Position numbers and translations under genes: made by a program. The notes beneath the pieces are model-generated. The model made no database searches and was not told the DNA's origin. It worked only from the letters and a program-made list of their open reading frames with translations. This document shows, piece after piece, positions 15,021-23,563 of a stretch of 64,000 nucleotides of DNA. Within the stretch, counting starts at the first letter, position 1; every line of letters starts with the position of its first letter. The DNA is from Paludibacteraceae bacterium (lineage in GTDB: Bacteria; Bacteroidota; Bacteroidia; Bacteroidales; Paludibacteraceae), in contig JAFSWF010000043.1 of NCBI GenBank assembly GCA_017444615.1, forward strand, positions 1-64,000, in the 5' to 3' direction.

Positions 15021-16253
15021 TTACTTTTTATGCGATTTATTACGATGGAAATGGCGTTTTGTACCCTTTCTATTGGGGCGATGATTGAAGATATATGCCT
15101 CCTCCGGCGGAGTATCTCCGAAGGTTTCAGGGAGGGTGATGCGTTCGATATCCTTTTTGAGGAATTGCTCAATGCGATGCCAATACCGTGCATCTTCGGG
15201 TGTGACGAGGGTGATGGCTTCGCCTTTATTCTCCGCACGGGCTGTGCGACCGATACGATGGACATAATCTTCGGGGTCATGCGGCACATCGAAATTGATA
15301 ACCAACGGCACGTCGGTCACATCTATTCCTCGCGCCACAACATCGGTGGCCACTAATACGCCTATTTTGCCATTCCGAAAATCCAACATCACTTGGTCGC
15401 GTTCGTTCTGCTCGAGGTCCGAATGCATAGCTCGAGCGTCTATGTGCAGGGAGCGCAGCGTTCGTGTTAATTCCTTGACGCGTTGTTTCTTGCCGGCAAA
15501 GAGGATGACTTTCTTTAATTGATAATTGATAATTGATAATTGATAATTGACGAAGCCTATTTTCTGTGGTTCGTAAATACGGGCGCAGCGTTGATGGATG
15601 GTCTCCGGCGGACGGGAAACGGCTATTTGCACTTCGACAGGATTGCGCATGATGGCTTTCGCCATACGGCGAATCTTATCGGGCATGGTAGCAGAGAACA
15701 TGATCGTTTGTCGGTCAGCAGGCAGGCGTCGTACGATGGTCATTATATCGTCGTAGAATCCCATATCCAGCATTCGGTCCGCTTCATCAAGTATAAAATA
15801 CTTGACGCCAGAGAAATCGACATCGTAGATGTTCATCTGGCTCAGTAAGCGTCCCGGTGTAGCGATGACGATGTCCGCTCCTTTCTGCAAACCGGATACT
15901 TGGTTGCCCCACGCACCATTGTCCTTACCGCCGTAGATAGCCACGGAGGAGAAAGGTACATAAAAGCCGAAGCCCTCCATTTGCTGGTCAATCTGTTGCG
16001 CCAGTTCGCGCGTAGGCGCCATGATGATGGCATTGAGTTTATCGGGATTATGATTATCGTACGCCAAATTGGTGAGTAGCGGAAGAATGTACGCCGCCGT
16101 TTTGCCGGTGCCGGTTTGGGCGCAAGAGGTGACATCCCTGCCATCTAAAATAACAGGGATTGTCTTCTCTTGTACGGGTGTGCACTCATCAAAGTGCATG
16201 TCCCATAACGCGTCTAAGACTTCATCCGATAAAGCTAACTCATCAAAGTACAT
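15021..16253 (-). CDS. DEAD-box ATP-dependent RNA helicase (RhlE-like)
   Basis: 410 aa. Motifs in order: Q-motif region with CTPVQEKTIP, AQTGTGKTAAY (Walker A), PTRELAQQ, DEADRMLDMGF, SATMP, RGIDVTDVPLV and HRIGRTARAENKG, ending with a basic tail RKGTKRHFHRNK. These enzymes unwind RNA during ribosome assembly and decay. Between RIYEPQKIGFV and KKVILFAGKK lies NYQLSIINYQL, encoded by a perfect heptad repeat; this is the interdomain entry to RecA domain 2, a place where loops are tolerated. The ATG itself lies in the upstream repeat. Confidence 0.93.
   Translation of the reverse strand: MYFDELALSDEVLDALWDMHFDECTPVQEKTIPVILDGRDVTSCAQTGTGKTAAYILPLLTNLAYDNHNPDKLNAIIMAPTRELAQQIDQQMEGFGFYVPFSSVAIYGGKDNGAWGNQVSGLQKGADIVIATPGRLLSQMNIYDVDFSGVKYFILDEADRMLDMGFYDDIMTIVRRLPADRQTIMFSATMPDKIRRMAKAIMRNPVEVQIAVSRPPETIHQRCARIYEPQKIGFVNYQLSIINYQLKKVILFAGKKQRVKELTRTLRSLHIDARAMHSDLEQNERDQVMLDFRNGKIGVLVATDVVARGIDVTDVPLVINFDVPHDPEDYVHRIGRTARAENKGEAITLVTPEDARYWHRIEQFLKKDIERITLPETFGDTPPEEAYIFNHRPNRKGTKRHFHRNKSHKK
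15515..15551. repeat. In-frame heptad tract in the DEAD-box gene (AATTGAT x5)
   Basis: Five nearly perfect AATTGAT units. Since three units make 21 bp, the peptide repeats every seven residues (NYQLSII, NYQL). Confidence 0.9.
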
Positions 16254-16287
16254 TTACCATTTGGTCATTTACCATTTACCATTTATT
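16253..16287. repeat. Heptad tandem repeat spanning helicase start and SDR stop
   Basis: Units TTACCAT, TTGGTCA, TTTACCA, TTTACCA (read with period 7). The minus-strand ATG of the helicase (16251-16253) and the TAA of the SDR gene (16283-16285) both border or lie in it. Confidence 0.85.
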
Positions 16288-17788
16288 TTTCCCAGCCTTC
16301 GAAGATTTCTGAACCGTAGGTATTGTTCTCGTTAGCCTCATGGAGCGGTGCCCATAGTTGCGCGAAGAAGGGGTTTTTCTTGGCTACCGCATCCCAGTGC
16401 CACGGACGTTCAGGCTCGGCTTGTCCCTTGAAGGGGAAGGGGAACTCAAACGGACTCCAGTGTCCACCGAGGAGCACTAAGCGACGCGATGCTTGGAACG
16501 TTTTACCGTCCGCATCTTGCCAAGTGTCATTGCCTAAATACTTACCGCCACGGAAAGCCGCAGCTTTGTCGAGTTCTTTATCGGTCAGTTTATCGATATC
16601 TTTCTTCTCATCATAGCCATGGTCTAAGAGGACCGCTTCAGTGCTGGGATGGCTGACATCGAAATGACTCCAATCGGGGATCGCTTTGTATGCTTCGAGC
16701 GAACCGTAATACGCACTGATGCGCTGCTCTTTGTTATTCTTAATCCACCATTGGGTTCCATGCTCTTTACTATTGGCCATAAACCACATAGCGGCTTTGA
16801 CACAATGCGGGAAGAGTTTGGCAATATGGGTTTGGGCAGCGAACTTGATGCCTGCCGGTAACGATTTGGCACGTGCCATCTGTGCAAAATATTCCTTTAC
16901 CGGCACATTTGCGCGGAAATGCAGGAAGTCCTCCAGTTTATCGCCATCAATATACCACATACCATGGAAATTGCGGGTGGTGAACCAGTTGGCGTTGAAG
17001 ATTTTCTCGGGTCTGGGACAACCGATGGCATCGAGTAACAGCACTTCGAACTCATAGTTGCTGAGGCGGTATTGGTCACCGGAGCCGATGTTATAGTAGT
17101 TATTCCAGAATGCTTCGGGCACTTCGGGTCGGCAAACGCGCTCGAGTAATCGTCCGCTATCTTCTACCGTCGCCCATTCGAGCACGCCGCGGATAGGCAC
17201 ATGGAACATGATGGGGTCATAGTTTTTCAGGATAGCAGGATACAAGATGCCCGATTGACGAAGGCTGACCCATTTCTTGATTGCTGAGCCTGTGATGATA
17301 CGTTCTGCCATCACTTTGGTCAGGCCGTAATGATCATAGGCAGATACGCAAATCGGGTCGCCTGTTCTGCCCCAATGGAGGGGTTCGCGACGGTCACCCA
17401 TTTGTGCCACCGAACCAATATAGACTACTTTGGGTTGTTTCTCTTCGGGCTGCGCGAGGACAGCTTTGGTCACATTCTCTGCCGCAGCGATGTTCGTGCG
17501 GAGGGTTGTTTTCGGACGATAGTCTGCTTGGGGCGATACCATACCACCCACATGTAGCACGATGTCGGAACCGGTAACACCTTCGAGCACATCTTCATAC
17601 TTGGTCAAATCGCCCCAAATAACGCTGAGCGATGGGTATTGAGCGATGAGCGGTGTGAGCAGATCTTTGTTCTTTTGACTAGGACGCGCGAGCACACGGA
17701 GTGCATACTGGGCCGGATAGCGCAGGATCTCCATCATGCCTGCAAAGCCCATTGTACCGGTTCCACCGGTGAGAAAAACAGTTGTCAT
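16283..17788 (-). CDS. NAD(P)-dependent epimerase/dehydratase-type SDR, function unknown
   Basis: 501 aa, longer than usual for extended SDRs. N-terminal GGTGTMG nucleotide-binding motif (8-14), VGGMVSP, YIGSVAQMG, and a YDHYGLTK active-site Tyr/Lys pair near residues 153-161. The C-terminal 170 residues, with many aromatic and charged residues (WWIKNNKEQRISAYYG, HWSPFEFPFPFKG), are not a domain I recognise. Substrate unknown; probably a cytosolic oxidoreductase or epimerase. It lies directly after the antiporter gene (2-bp gap), so the two are likely co-transcribed. Confidence 0.8.
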   Translation of the reverse strand: MTTVFLTGGTGTMGFAGMMEILRYPAQYALRVLARPSQKNKDLLTPLIAQYPSLSVIWGDLTKYEDVLEGVTGSDIVLHVGGMVSPQADYRPKTTLRTNIAAAENVTKAVLAQPEEKQPKVVYIGSVAQMGDRREPLHWGRTGDPICVSAYDHYGLTKVMAERIITGSAIKKWVSLRQSGILYPAILKNYDPIMFHVPIRGVLEWATVEDSGRLLERVCRPEVPEAFWNNYYNIGSGDQYRLSNYEFEVLLLDAIGCPRPEKIFNANWFTTRNFHGMWYIDGDKLEDFLHFRANVPVKEYFAQMARAKSLPAGIKFAAQTHIAKLFPHCVKAAMWFMANSKEHGTQWWIKNNKEQRISAYYGSLEAYKAIPDWSHFDVSHPSTEAVLLDHGYDEKKDIDKLTDKELDKAAAFRGGKYLGNDTWQDADGKTFQASRRLVLLGGHWSPFEFPFPFKGQAEPERPWHWDAVAKKNPFFAQLWAPLHEANENNTYGSEIFEGWEK

Positions 17789-17790
17789 GA

Positions 17791-19446
17791 TTACTTATTT
17801 TTTTCTTTTTGTTCTCTTTCTTCTTTGCGTTCTTTCACCCTATTAGCAGCCTTCGCTCGTCTTTCTTCCGCCCATTGATGCAAGCGCTGGAGACGCTCTT
17901 TGGCGCTACGCCGCACACCCTCTCTCCACTGCGCTTCTTCCTCTGCCTCGTTGATGATTTGCTGATAGACTTCATTGGCATCCTGGTCGGTGATGACCAA
18001 CATTTGATCCCCTTTCTGCAATTCGCTGGTACCTGTAGGCACAAAGAAATCATCGTCTCGGCGAACCATCACAATGAGCGTGTGAGGAGGAATCTGCATC
18101 TCCCGCAAGGTATTACCACTCGCTAACATACTATCAGTCACCTCCAACTCATGTGCCGTGGACTGAATCTCGTCAGGCAAGTCCAAATCGAAGTGCTCTA
18201 ATTGCTTGGCTTCATCGGGCGGGGTGTCTAAGTTGAGTTTGTCGGCAACGAGTGTGAGGGTCGTTCCTTGCACTAAGAGCGAAATAATCGTGCAGAGGAA
18301 GACCATGTTGAAGATGATGTCGGCATTGGGTACTCCGTTCGCTTGGCATAGAATGGCGAAGATAATGGGCACAGCCCCTTTGAGTCCCACCCAGCTAATC
18401 ATTATCTTATCGCGCGTGAGATATTTCTTGAATGGCCACATACAGAGCCACACCGAAAGCGGACGGGAAACAAAAATCATCACAATACTAATTATCAAAC
18501 ACGGCAACCACACTTCCAGCCGTAAGAAATCCGCAGGCCTAACCATCAGACCCAACATCAAGAACATCAACAACTGGCTCAACCAAGTCAGACCATTGAA
18601 GAAGGCTTTCGTTTGGCGTTTACGAGTAAATTTAGCGTTTCCAATGATGATACCACCCACATACACGGCAAGATACGTATTACCTTTGAGGTAATATGTC
18701 ATCGCAAAAATGAAGATGCAGGCTGTCAATACCATAATCGGATAGAGCGCTTCGTTAGCTAAGCGTACATGTTTGAAGAGTAGCACTAATCCTTCTCCGA
18801 AAGCTAAACCCAGCACCGATCCCATCACTAACTGCACGATGATATTTTGCGCGATGGCCAATGCGGAGATATCGCTTGTCTCAGCGACCACCACACCGAT
18901 AAGCGTAGTTGTCAACACATAGGCCATGGGGTCATTGGCACCGGACTCCAACTCCAAAAGGGGACGAAGATTATGCTTGAGGCCGATGTTATGCGTGCGC
19001 ATGATGGAAAAGACGCTGGCGCTATCCGTACTAGACATAGTAGCGGCTATCAGCAGTGCCATGGACATGCCTACTGAAGCCACAGCATGGATCCACCCAA
19101 AAATGAAATAGATGATAACACCCGTGATAACACAGGTAATCAGCACGCCCATTGTAGCCAGTGTTATACCCGGCGCGAGTACCGATTTGATATCGCTCAG
19201 TTTGGTATCCATACCTCCTGAGAACAAGATAATACACATTGCAATCGTACTGATAGCTTCGGCGCTACCAATATCCAGCGAACTTGACCCATCTCCTACT
19301 ATTCCGAGACCTCCAGCGCCGAATAACATTCCCACCACGAGGAATAACAACAGGGCAGGAACACCAAACTTATTACCTATTTTATCTGCGATGATGCTGA
19401 CAAAGAACAGCAATGACAACACCAATAAAAAGAACTCTACTTGCAT
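17791..19446 (-). CDS. K+/H+ antiporter, CPA1/NhaP2 type, with RCK-C domain
   Basis: 551 aa. About twelve TM segments occupy residues 1-400, including TKLSDIKSVLAPG and SGANDPMAY with the ND motif of CPA1 exchangers. The C-terminal part (about 420-500) is a TrkA-C/RCK-C ligand-binding domain, then a basic coiled tail (KERKEEREQKEK). Such proteins export K+ (or Na+) in exchange for protons and are gated through the C-terminal domain. The ATG lies immediately after the thioredoxin stop codon, so the two genes form one transcript. Confidence 0.88.
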   Translation of the reverse strand: MQVEFFLLVLSLLFFVSIIADKIGNKFGVPALLLFLVVGMLFGAGGLGIVGDGSSSLDIGSAEAISTIAMCIILFSGGMDTKLSDIKSVLAPGITLATMGVLITCVITGVIIYFIFGWIHAVASVGMSMALLIAATMSSTDSASVFSIMRTHNIGLKHNLRPLLELESGANDPMAYVLTTTLIGVVVAETSDISALAIAQNIIVQLVMGSVLGLAFGEGLVLLFKHVRLANEALYPIMVLTACIFIFAMTYYLKGNTYLAVYVGGIIIGNAKFTRKRQTKAFFNGLTWLSQLLMFLMLGLMVRPADFLRLEVWLPCLIISIVMIFVSRPLSVWLCMWPFKKYLTRDKIMISWVGLKGAVPIIFAILCQANGVPNADIIFNMVFLCTIISLLVQGTTLTLVADKLNLDTPPDEAKQLEHFDLDLPDEIQSTAHELEVTDSMLASGNTLREMQIPPHTLIVMVRRDDDFFVPTGTSELQKGDQMLVITDQDANEVYQQIINEAEEEAQWREGVRRSAKERLQRLHQWAEERRAKAANRVKERKEEREQKEKNK

Positions 19447-19869
19447 CTATTTTTTCGTTTTTAATAAGAACTCGTCTATTGTTTTCATAATTTCTTCCCT
19501 CGGGTACAATCCGGGTAGCAGTAGCGGCATACCTTCGGCGGGCACATACAACACTTGGGGAATGGACATTATACCAAACACATTGGCCAATTCGCGTTCC
19601 TGGTCGATGTCCACTTTATAGAACTCTACCTCTTCGCTATAAATACAACTCAATTCGTCCATAATGGGCGATAACATTTTACAGGGGCCACACCATGTGG
19701 TATAAAAATCTATAACGCAAGGCTTGGATCCTTTATAGGCCCAATTCTTTGTCTTTTTATAATCACAAATCTGCTTTCTAAATTGCGCGGTAGTGAGGTA
19801 GTGCACCTCTTCTGCCCACAATGGTAAACAGAGTAATAAAAGCCCTATAAAAAATATTTGTTTGCGCAT
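19447..19869 (-). CDS. Periplasmic thioredoxin-family protein
   Basis: 140 aa with a signal peptide (about 1-19, ending PLWAEE) and a thioredoxin fold: active site TTWCGPCK (Cys60, Cys63) and the cis-Pro region MSIPQVLYV. It should act as a thiol-disulfide exchanger in the periplasm. It is the first gene of a minus-strand unit with the antiporter and SDR, driven by the promoter at 19888-19919 that overlaps the aroB promoter. Confidence 0.9.
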   Translation of the reverse strand: MRKQIFFIGLLLLCLPLWAEEVHYLTTAQFRKQICDYKKTKNWAYKGSKPCVIDFYTTWCGPCKMLSPIMDELSCIYSEEVEFYKVDIDQERELANVFGIMSIPQVLYVPAEGMPLLLPGLYPREEIMKTIDEFLLKTKK

Positions 19870-19887
19870 ACGCGATAAAATCGGCTA

Positions 19888-19919
19888 CAAAATTACTACT
19901 TTTTTTGCATATATGCAAA
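19888..19919 (-). promoter_or_regulatory. Promoter for the thioredoxin/antiporter unit
   Basis: Minus strand: TTTG (19916-19919), 20 nt, TAATTTTG (19888-19895). It shares a palindrome with the aroB promoter. Confidence 0.85.
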
Positions 19920-19935
19920 TTTTTTTGTACCTTTG
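19904..19935 (+). promoter_or_regulatory. Promoter for aroB
   Basis: Plus strand: TTTG (19904-19907), 20 nt, TACCTTTG (19928-19935). The two divergent -33 boxes bound the perfect palindrome TTTGCATATATGCAAA (19904-19919). Confidence 0.87.
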
Positions 19936-19954
19936 CAGCCAAAATCAATATAAA

Positions 19955-20953
19955 ATGAAGATAACATCCGACATTTCCAATGATTTAGTTGCTCTTTTAG
20001 CCCGTTATGATTTGGACCAACGAGTAGTAGTGGCGGACGAAGCCATGGCAGATAAGACGGATTTTCCGACGTTTGTCATTCGTGGCGGCGAGTCAGCCAA
20101 GACCCTTGAGACCGTACAACAGATTTGGGATTTTCTGTTTGAGCATGACATTACCCGCCGCGGAGTAATCATCTGTTTAGGCGGAGGCGTGACCACCGAT
20201 TTGGGTGGATTTGCCGCTGCTACATACAAACGCGGTATCGATTATATCAATATTCCCACCACCCTATTAGCGATGGTAGATGCATCAACCGGAGGCAAGA
20301 CGGGATTCAATTACCGCGGATTGAAGAACGCCATCGGTGCGTTCTACGAGCCTGTGGAAACGCTTGTTTACCCCCATTGGCTAAAGGCGCTTCCGCCACA
20401 GGAGTTCTTGAGCGGCTTTGCAGAGATGCTTAAGACGGGCTTGCTGACGAAGAAACATAACTTATGGTCACGTTTGCTGCAATACGATTTGGAGAAGATG
20501 GACATTGAGGAACTCACGCCGCTTATTGCCGATTGTATCGCCATCAAACAAGATGTGATAGAAGTCGATCCTTACGAGAAAATGGGTTGGCGCAAAGTGC
20601 TCAATTTCGGTCATACATTTGGTCACGCGTTGGAAGAAGTGACGGGTATGCGGCACGGGTATGCGGTGTTATATGGACTGATTGCGGAGTTATATCTCAG
20701 TGTTACTTTATGGGGTTGTCCGCGCGAACCGCTGCAACAACTAACCCAACTGATGCTGCAGTATTACGGTAGACCGGAATGTAACTGCAAGGATCGCAAG
20801 CAGTTAGTGCAACTGATGCAACAAGATAAGAAGAACAAGCATGCGGGGGACATCAATTGTACATTGCTTAGAGAGGTAGGAAACCCCGTATTAGACCAAA
20901 CCATTTCCGAAGAACGCGCAGAGGAAGCATGGGAGTATCTCTTTAGTCTTTGA
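19955..20953 (+). CDS. aroB: 3-dehydroquinate synthase
   Basis: 332 aa from MKITSDISND, the first ATG after the promoter; the longer frame begins before the promoter and is rejected. GGGVTTDLGGFAAATYKRG (NAD-binding loop), PTTLLAMVDASTGGKTG, a conserved Glu in GFAEMLKTG and LNFGHTFGHALE (zinc His) are all present. It converts DAHP to 3-dehydroquinate in the shikimate pathway. The stop overlaps the next ATG by one base (TGATG). Confidence 0.95.
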   Translation: MKITSDISNDLVALLARYDLDQRVVVADEAMADKTDFPTFVIRGGESAKTLETVQQIWDFLFEHDITRRGVIICLGGGVTTDLGGFAAATYKRGIDYINIPTTLLAMVDASTGGKTGFNYRGLKNAIGAFYEPVETLVYPHWLKALPPQEFLSGFAEMLKTGLLTKKHNLWSRLLQYDLEKMDIEELTPLIADCIAIKQDVIEVDPYEKMGWRKVLNFGHTFGHALEEVTGMRHGYAVLYGLIAELYLSVTLWGCPREPLQQLTQLMLQYYGRPECNCKDRKQLVQLMQQDKKNKHAGDINCTLLREVGNPVLDQTISEERAEEAWEYLFSL

Positions 20954-21534
20954 TGAAACGAATTGCGTTCATAGGGTGTGTGTTGTTAGCCAGTTTGTCT
21001 ATGCTGGCATCGGATCAGTACATGGATTCATGCATGATACGCATAGAAGGCAACGATACCATGTATTTGGCTTGGCTGCACGATGTGTGGGTTTATCCGC
21101 CGATGCGATTTAAGAACAAAAAACAAGAGAAATTCTATTGGCGAACCGTGCGAGACGTGAAGAAATGTCTTCCTTATGCTAAAATGATAACCGCCGACAT
21201 GGCATACGCAGACGCGGAATTAGCCAAATTGCCTGATGCGAAAAGCAGGAAGAAATGGTGGAAATCGTTTGAGCGACAGTTATTCCGCAAATACGAGAAA
21301 GATTTTCGGGGCATGTACGCGTCGCAAGGTCGAATGTTAATGGTGCTCTTAGATAGAGAGACTGACCGAACGAGTTACGAACTCATTAAACAATACAAAG
21401 GCAAAACTGCCGCTAATTTTTGGCAATTTGTGGCTAAACTCTTCCGGAATGATTTGAAAGAAGAGTACGATGCCTCCGACAAAGACCGTATCACTGAGCG
21501 GATTATCAATTTGGTCGAAGCAGGTCAGTTGTGA
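20953..21534 (+). CDS. DUF4294 exported protein
   Basis: 193 aa with an N-terminal signal (MKRIAFIGCVLLASLSMLAS). The features YLAWLHDVWVYPPM and YWRTVRDVKKCLPYAKM match what I know of DUF4294, a Bacteroidetes-only periplasmic family of unknown function, often next to aroB or clp genes. It is rich in Lys/Arg helices. Co-translated with aroB by TGATG overlap. Its TGA is immediately followed by the pdxB stop on the other strand with no spacer. Confidence 0.8.
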   Translation: MKRIAFIGCVLLASLSMLASDQYMDSCMIRIEGNDTMYLAWLHDVWVYPPMRFKNKKQEKFYWRTVRDVKKCLPYAKMITADMAYADAELAKLPDAKSRKKWWKSFERQLFRKYEKDFRGMYASQGRMLMVLLDRETDRTSYELIKQYKGKTAANFWQFVAKLFRNDLKEEYDASDKDRITERIINLVEAGQL

Positions 21535-22482
21535 TTAACGAAGCGGATACGATTTGCGGAGTTGCTCAAAATCTCCTTTTTTCAGTTTTTCGGTTATACG
21601 CTCCAACCAACCGGGGGCGGTATCGCCATGGCTTGGAGGTATCGAAATCGTCGGAATAGACGGGAGTTGGAAGGTTTGCGCGATCGCTTGCAGGCAGGTT
21701 TGTGTAGCGTTACGTTTGCCCTCCAACGAGTAGCCGGCTATGTGCATAGATGCCCGAAAAGCCTTTTGCAGCACAAGGGGGTTGATGGAGGGTTCATTTT
21801 CCCATGTATCCAAGATAAAAGGATGGCCACTTTGCAGTAATGCTTGCTCATCGACCACACCTCCACGCGCCGCATTGATGATTAGCGCATTCGGTTTGCA
21901 TTTGGAGAGGAAGGCGGCATTGCAGAGATGATAGGTGGTCTCATCAAGGGGCACGTGGAAGGTTATAATATCGCATTTTTTTGCGATGAAATCGAGAGAA
22001 ACGCCTATTTTCTTAGGGGGATCATTGAGCAAAACTTGATAGCCTTTTTGCTCTGCCATCTTGGCCACAAGCGAACCTACATGTCCCACACCGACCACTC
22101 CGATGGTCGGCATTTGGGACATTGGACATTGGACATTGGATAGTTGATATTCTTCGAGCGCTTCTTGTATGTAATCGCATACGGCTTGGGCATTGCACCC
22201 CGGGCAGGAAATCCATTGGATGCCATTTTGCTCGCAATAGACGGTATCTATATGATCAAATCCTATCGTAGCGGTACATACCAGGCGGACGCGCGAACCA
22301 GCGAGAAGCGATTCGTTTATGCGTGTGCGCGTACGAACGACCAGCACATCTGCCTGACGCACCGCTTCAGTATCGATTTCGTCCGATTTCATCGGTATAA
22401 TTCGCACATTGGGCCAATACGTTTGCACCGCTTCGACTAAGAATGGTATATGCTTATCACTAACGATAGAAATATTGAACAT
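21535..22482 (-). CDS. pdxB: 4-phosphoerythronate dehydrogenase
   Basis: 315 aa D-2-hydroxyacid dehydrogenase: VGVGHVGSLVAK NAD motif near residue 128, NAARGGVVDEQAL with the active-site Arg, and DTWENEPSIN and HIAGYSLEGK, which are PdxB-like rather than SerA-like. It oxidises 4-phosphoerythronate in the DXP-dependent vitamin B6 pathway. Just before the NAD motif the protein reads QLSNVQCPMSQMP, encoded by a heptad repeat (22111-22149). The catalytic residues appear intact. Confidence 0.9.
   Translation of the reverse strand: MFNISIVSDKHIPFLVEAVQTYWPNVRIIPMKSDEIDTEAVRQADVLVVRTRTRINESLLAGSRVRLVCTATIGFDHIDTVYCEQNGIQWISCPGCNAQAVCDYIQEALEEYQLSNVQCPMSQMPTIGVVGVGHVGSLVAKMAEQKGYQVLLNDPPKKIGVSLDFIAKKCDIITFHVPLDETTYHLCNAAFLSKCKPNALIINAARGGVVDEQALLQSGHPFILDTWENEPSINPLVLQKAFRASMHIAGYSLEGKRNATQTCLQAIAQTFQLPSIPTISIPPSHGDTAPGWLERITEKLKKGDFEQLRKSYPLR
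22111..22149. repeat. In-frame heptad tract in pdxB (ACATTGG units)
   Basis: Units ACATTGG x3 followed by ATAGTTG, period 7, directly before the Rossmann GVVGVGHVG motif. Confidence 0.87.
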
Positions 22483-22565
22483 TTTCGCCCTTAATTTACC
22501 TACGTCTTAATCTCGACTTGCCTTCGAGACGCCTTCGACTCGTCCTCGTGGGGCAATTTAGAACA

Positions 22566-23429
22566 TTATTCGTACTTAATATTATCAATCAAACGCACAG
22601 GTCCGCAATAGACGGTCACACATCCGATAGCATGATTGAAGGTGGTAGTTGGGAGTAAGGTTGTTTGGTCCACGATCTCATAATACTCCATTTCGAGGCC
22701 ATCAATGGCATTGATTGCATCAATGACGCGTTGTTGCACTTCTGCGACCGTAGCACCGGCTTCTTTTGCCCATTTAGACGAAGCAAAAAGTGTTTTAGAA
22801 ATGCCTAATGCGGTTTGTTTTTCGGTCTCTGAAAGTCGTTCATTACGGCTGGATAGCGCCAAGCCTGATGCTTCACGCACAATAGGACATCCGATGATTT
22901 GCAGGTTGCCGAAAGTGCCGGCTAATTCGCTGCGCTCCACCATATGGTGGATGATGGCCAGTTGCTGGAAGTCTTTTTCACCGAAGTAAGCTCGGTCGGG
23001 TTGCACGAGATAAAACAAGCGGCTTACCACTTGCACTACCCCATTGAAGTGTCCAGGGCGCATTTTGCCTTCCATCACCTGATCGAGGCCTGCAAAGTCA
23101 AAAGAGAAGGTATTATTCATCTCTTCGGCAGAATACATTTCTTCCGGCGTAGGAGCAAACACATAGTTAGCCCCAATGGAGCTAAGTAACGCGGCATCGC
23201 GTTCGATGTTACGGGGGTACTTGGCCAGATCCTCTTTGTTGTTAAACTGGGTTGGGTTGACAAAGACCGAAACGAAGCACACATCATTCTCTTGAACAGC
23301 TCGCCGTACGAGCGAAGCATGTCCCTCATGAAGGGCTCCCATGGTAGGTACAAATCCGATGGTTTGATGATTTTTTTTGCAAGCTTCAACAACTTGTTGC
23401 AATTCTTGCTTTTTGGTGATTATTTGCAT
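22566..23429 (-). CDS. panC: Pantothenate synthetase
   Basis: 287 aa. TMGALHEGHASLV (ATP/HxGH motif), FVNPTQFNNKEDL, YFGEKDFQQLAI and SSRNERLS are the canonical PanC blocks. It condenses pantoate and beta-alanine with ATP to give pantothenate. The -7 box TAACTTTG on the minus strand (23461-23468) lies 31 bp upstream. It is divergent from the starch-synthase-like gene, an arrangement common in Bacteroidales; panD is not visible here. Confidence 0.95.
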   Translation of the reverse strand: MQIITKKQELQQVVEACKKNHQTIGFVPTMGALHEGHASLVRRAVQENDVCFVSVFVNPTQFNNKEDLAKYPRNIERDAALLSSIGANYVFAPTPEEMYSAEEMNNTFSFDFAGLDQVMEGKMRPGHFNGVVQVVSRLFYLVQPDRAYFGEKDFQQLAIIHHMVERSELAGTFGNLQIIGCPIVREASGLALSSRNERLSETEKQTALGISKTLFASSKWAKEAGATVAEVQQRVIDAINAIDGLEMEYYEIVDQTTLLPTTTFNHAIGCVTVYCGPVRLIDNIKYE

Positions 23430-23460
23430 AATTTTGGGTGTTAAAATTCAAAAAAGTGTG

Positions 23461-23539
23461 CAAAGTTAGTGAAAAAATATCGAAAAATAAAATTTTTCGT
23501 CTTTTTTTTTCGTAATTTCATTTTTTTTTTGTACCTTTG
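23461..23539. promoter_or_regulatory. Divergent promoters for panC (-) and the starch-synthase-like gene (+)
   Basis: Minus -7 box TAACTTTG at 23461-23468 and plus -7 box TACCTTTG at 23532-23539. The -33 boxes are weak (TTAT-like and TTTC), in an A/T-rich spacer. Confidence 0.65.
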
Positions 23540-23563
23540 CATTGCTTTAATGTGTGTAAGCCT

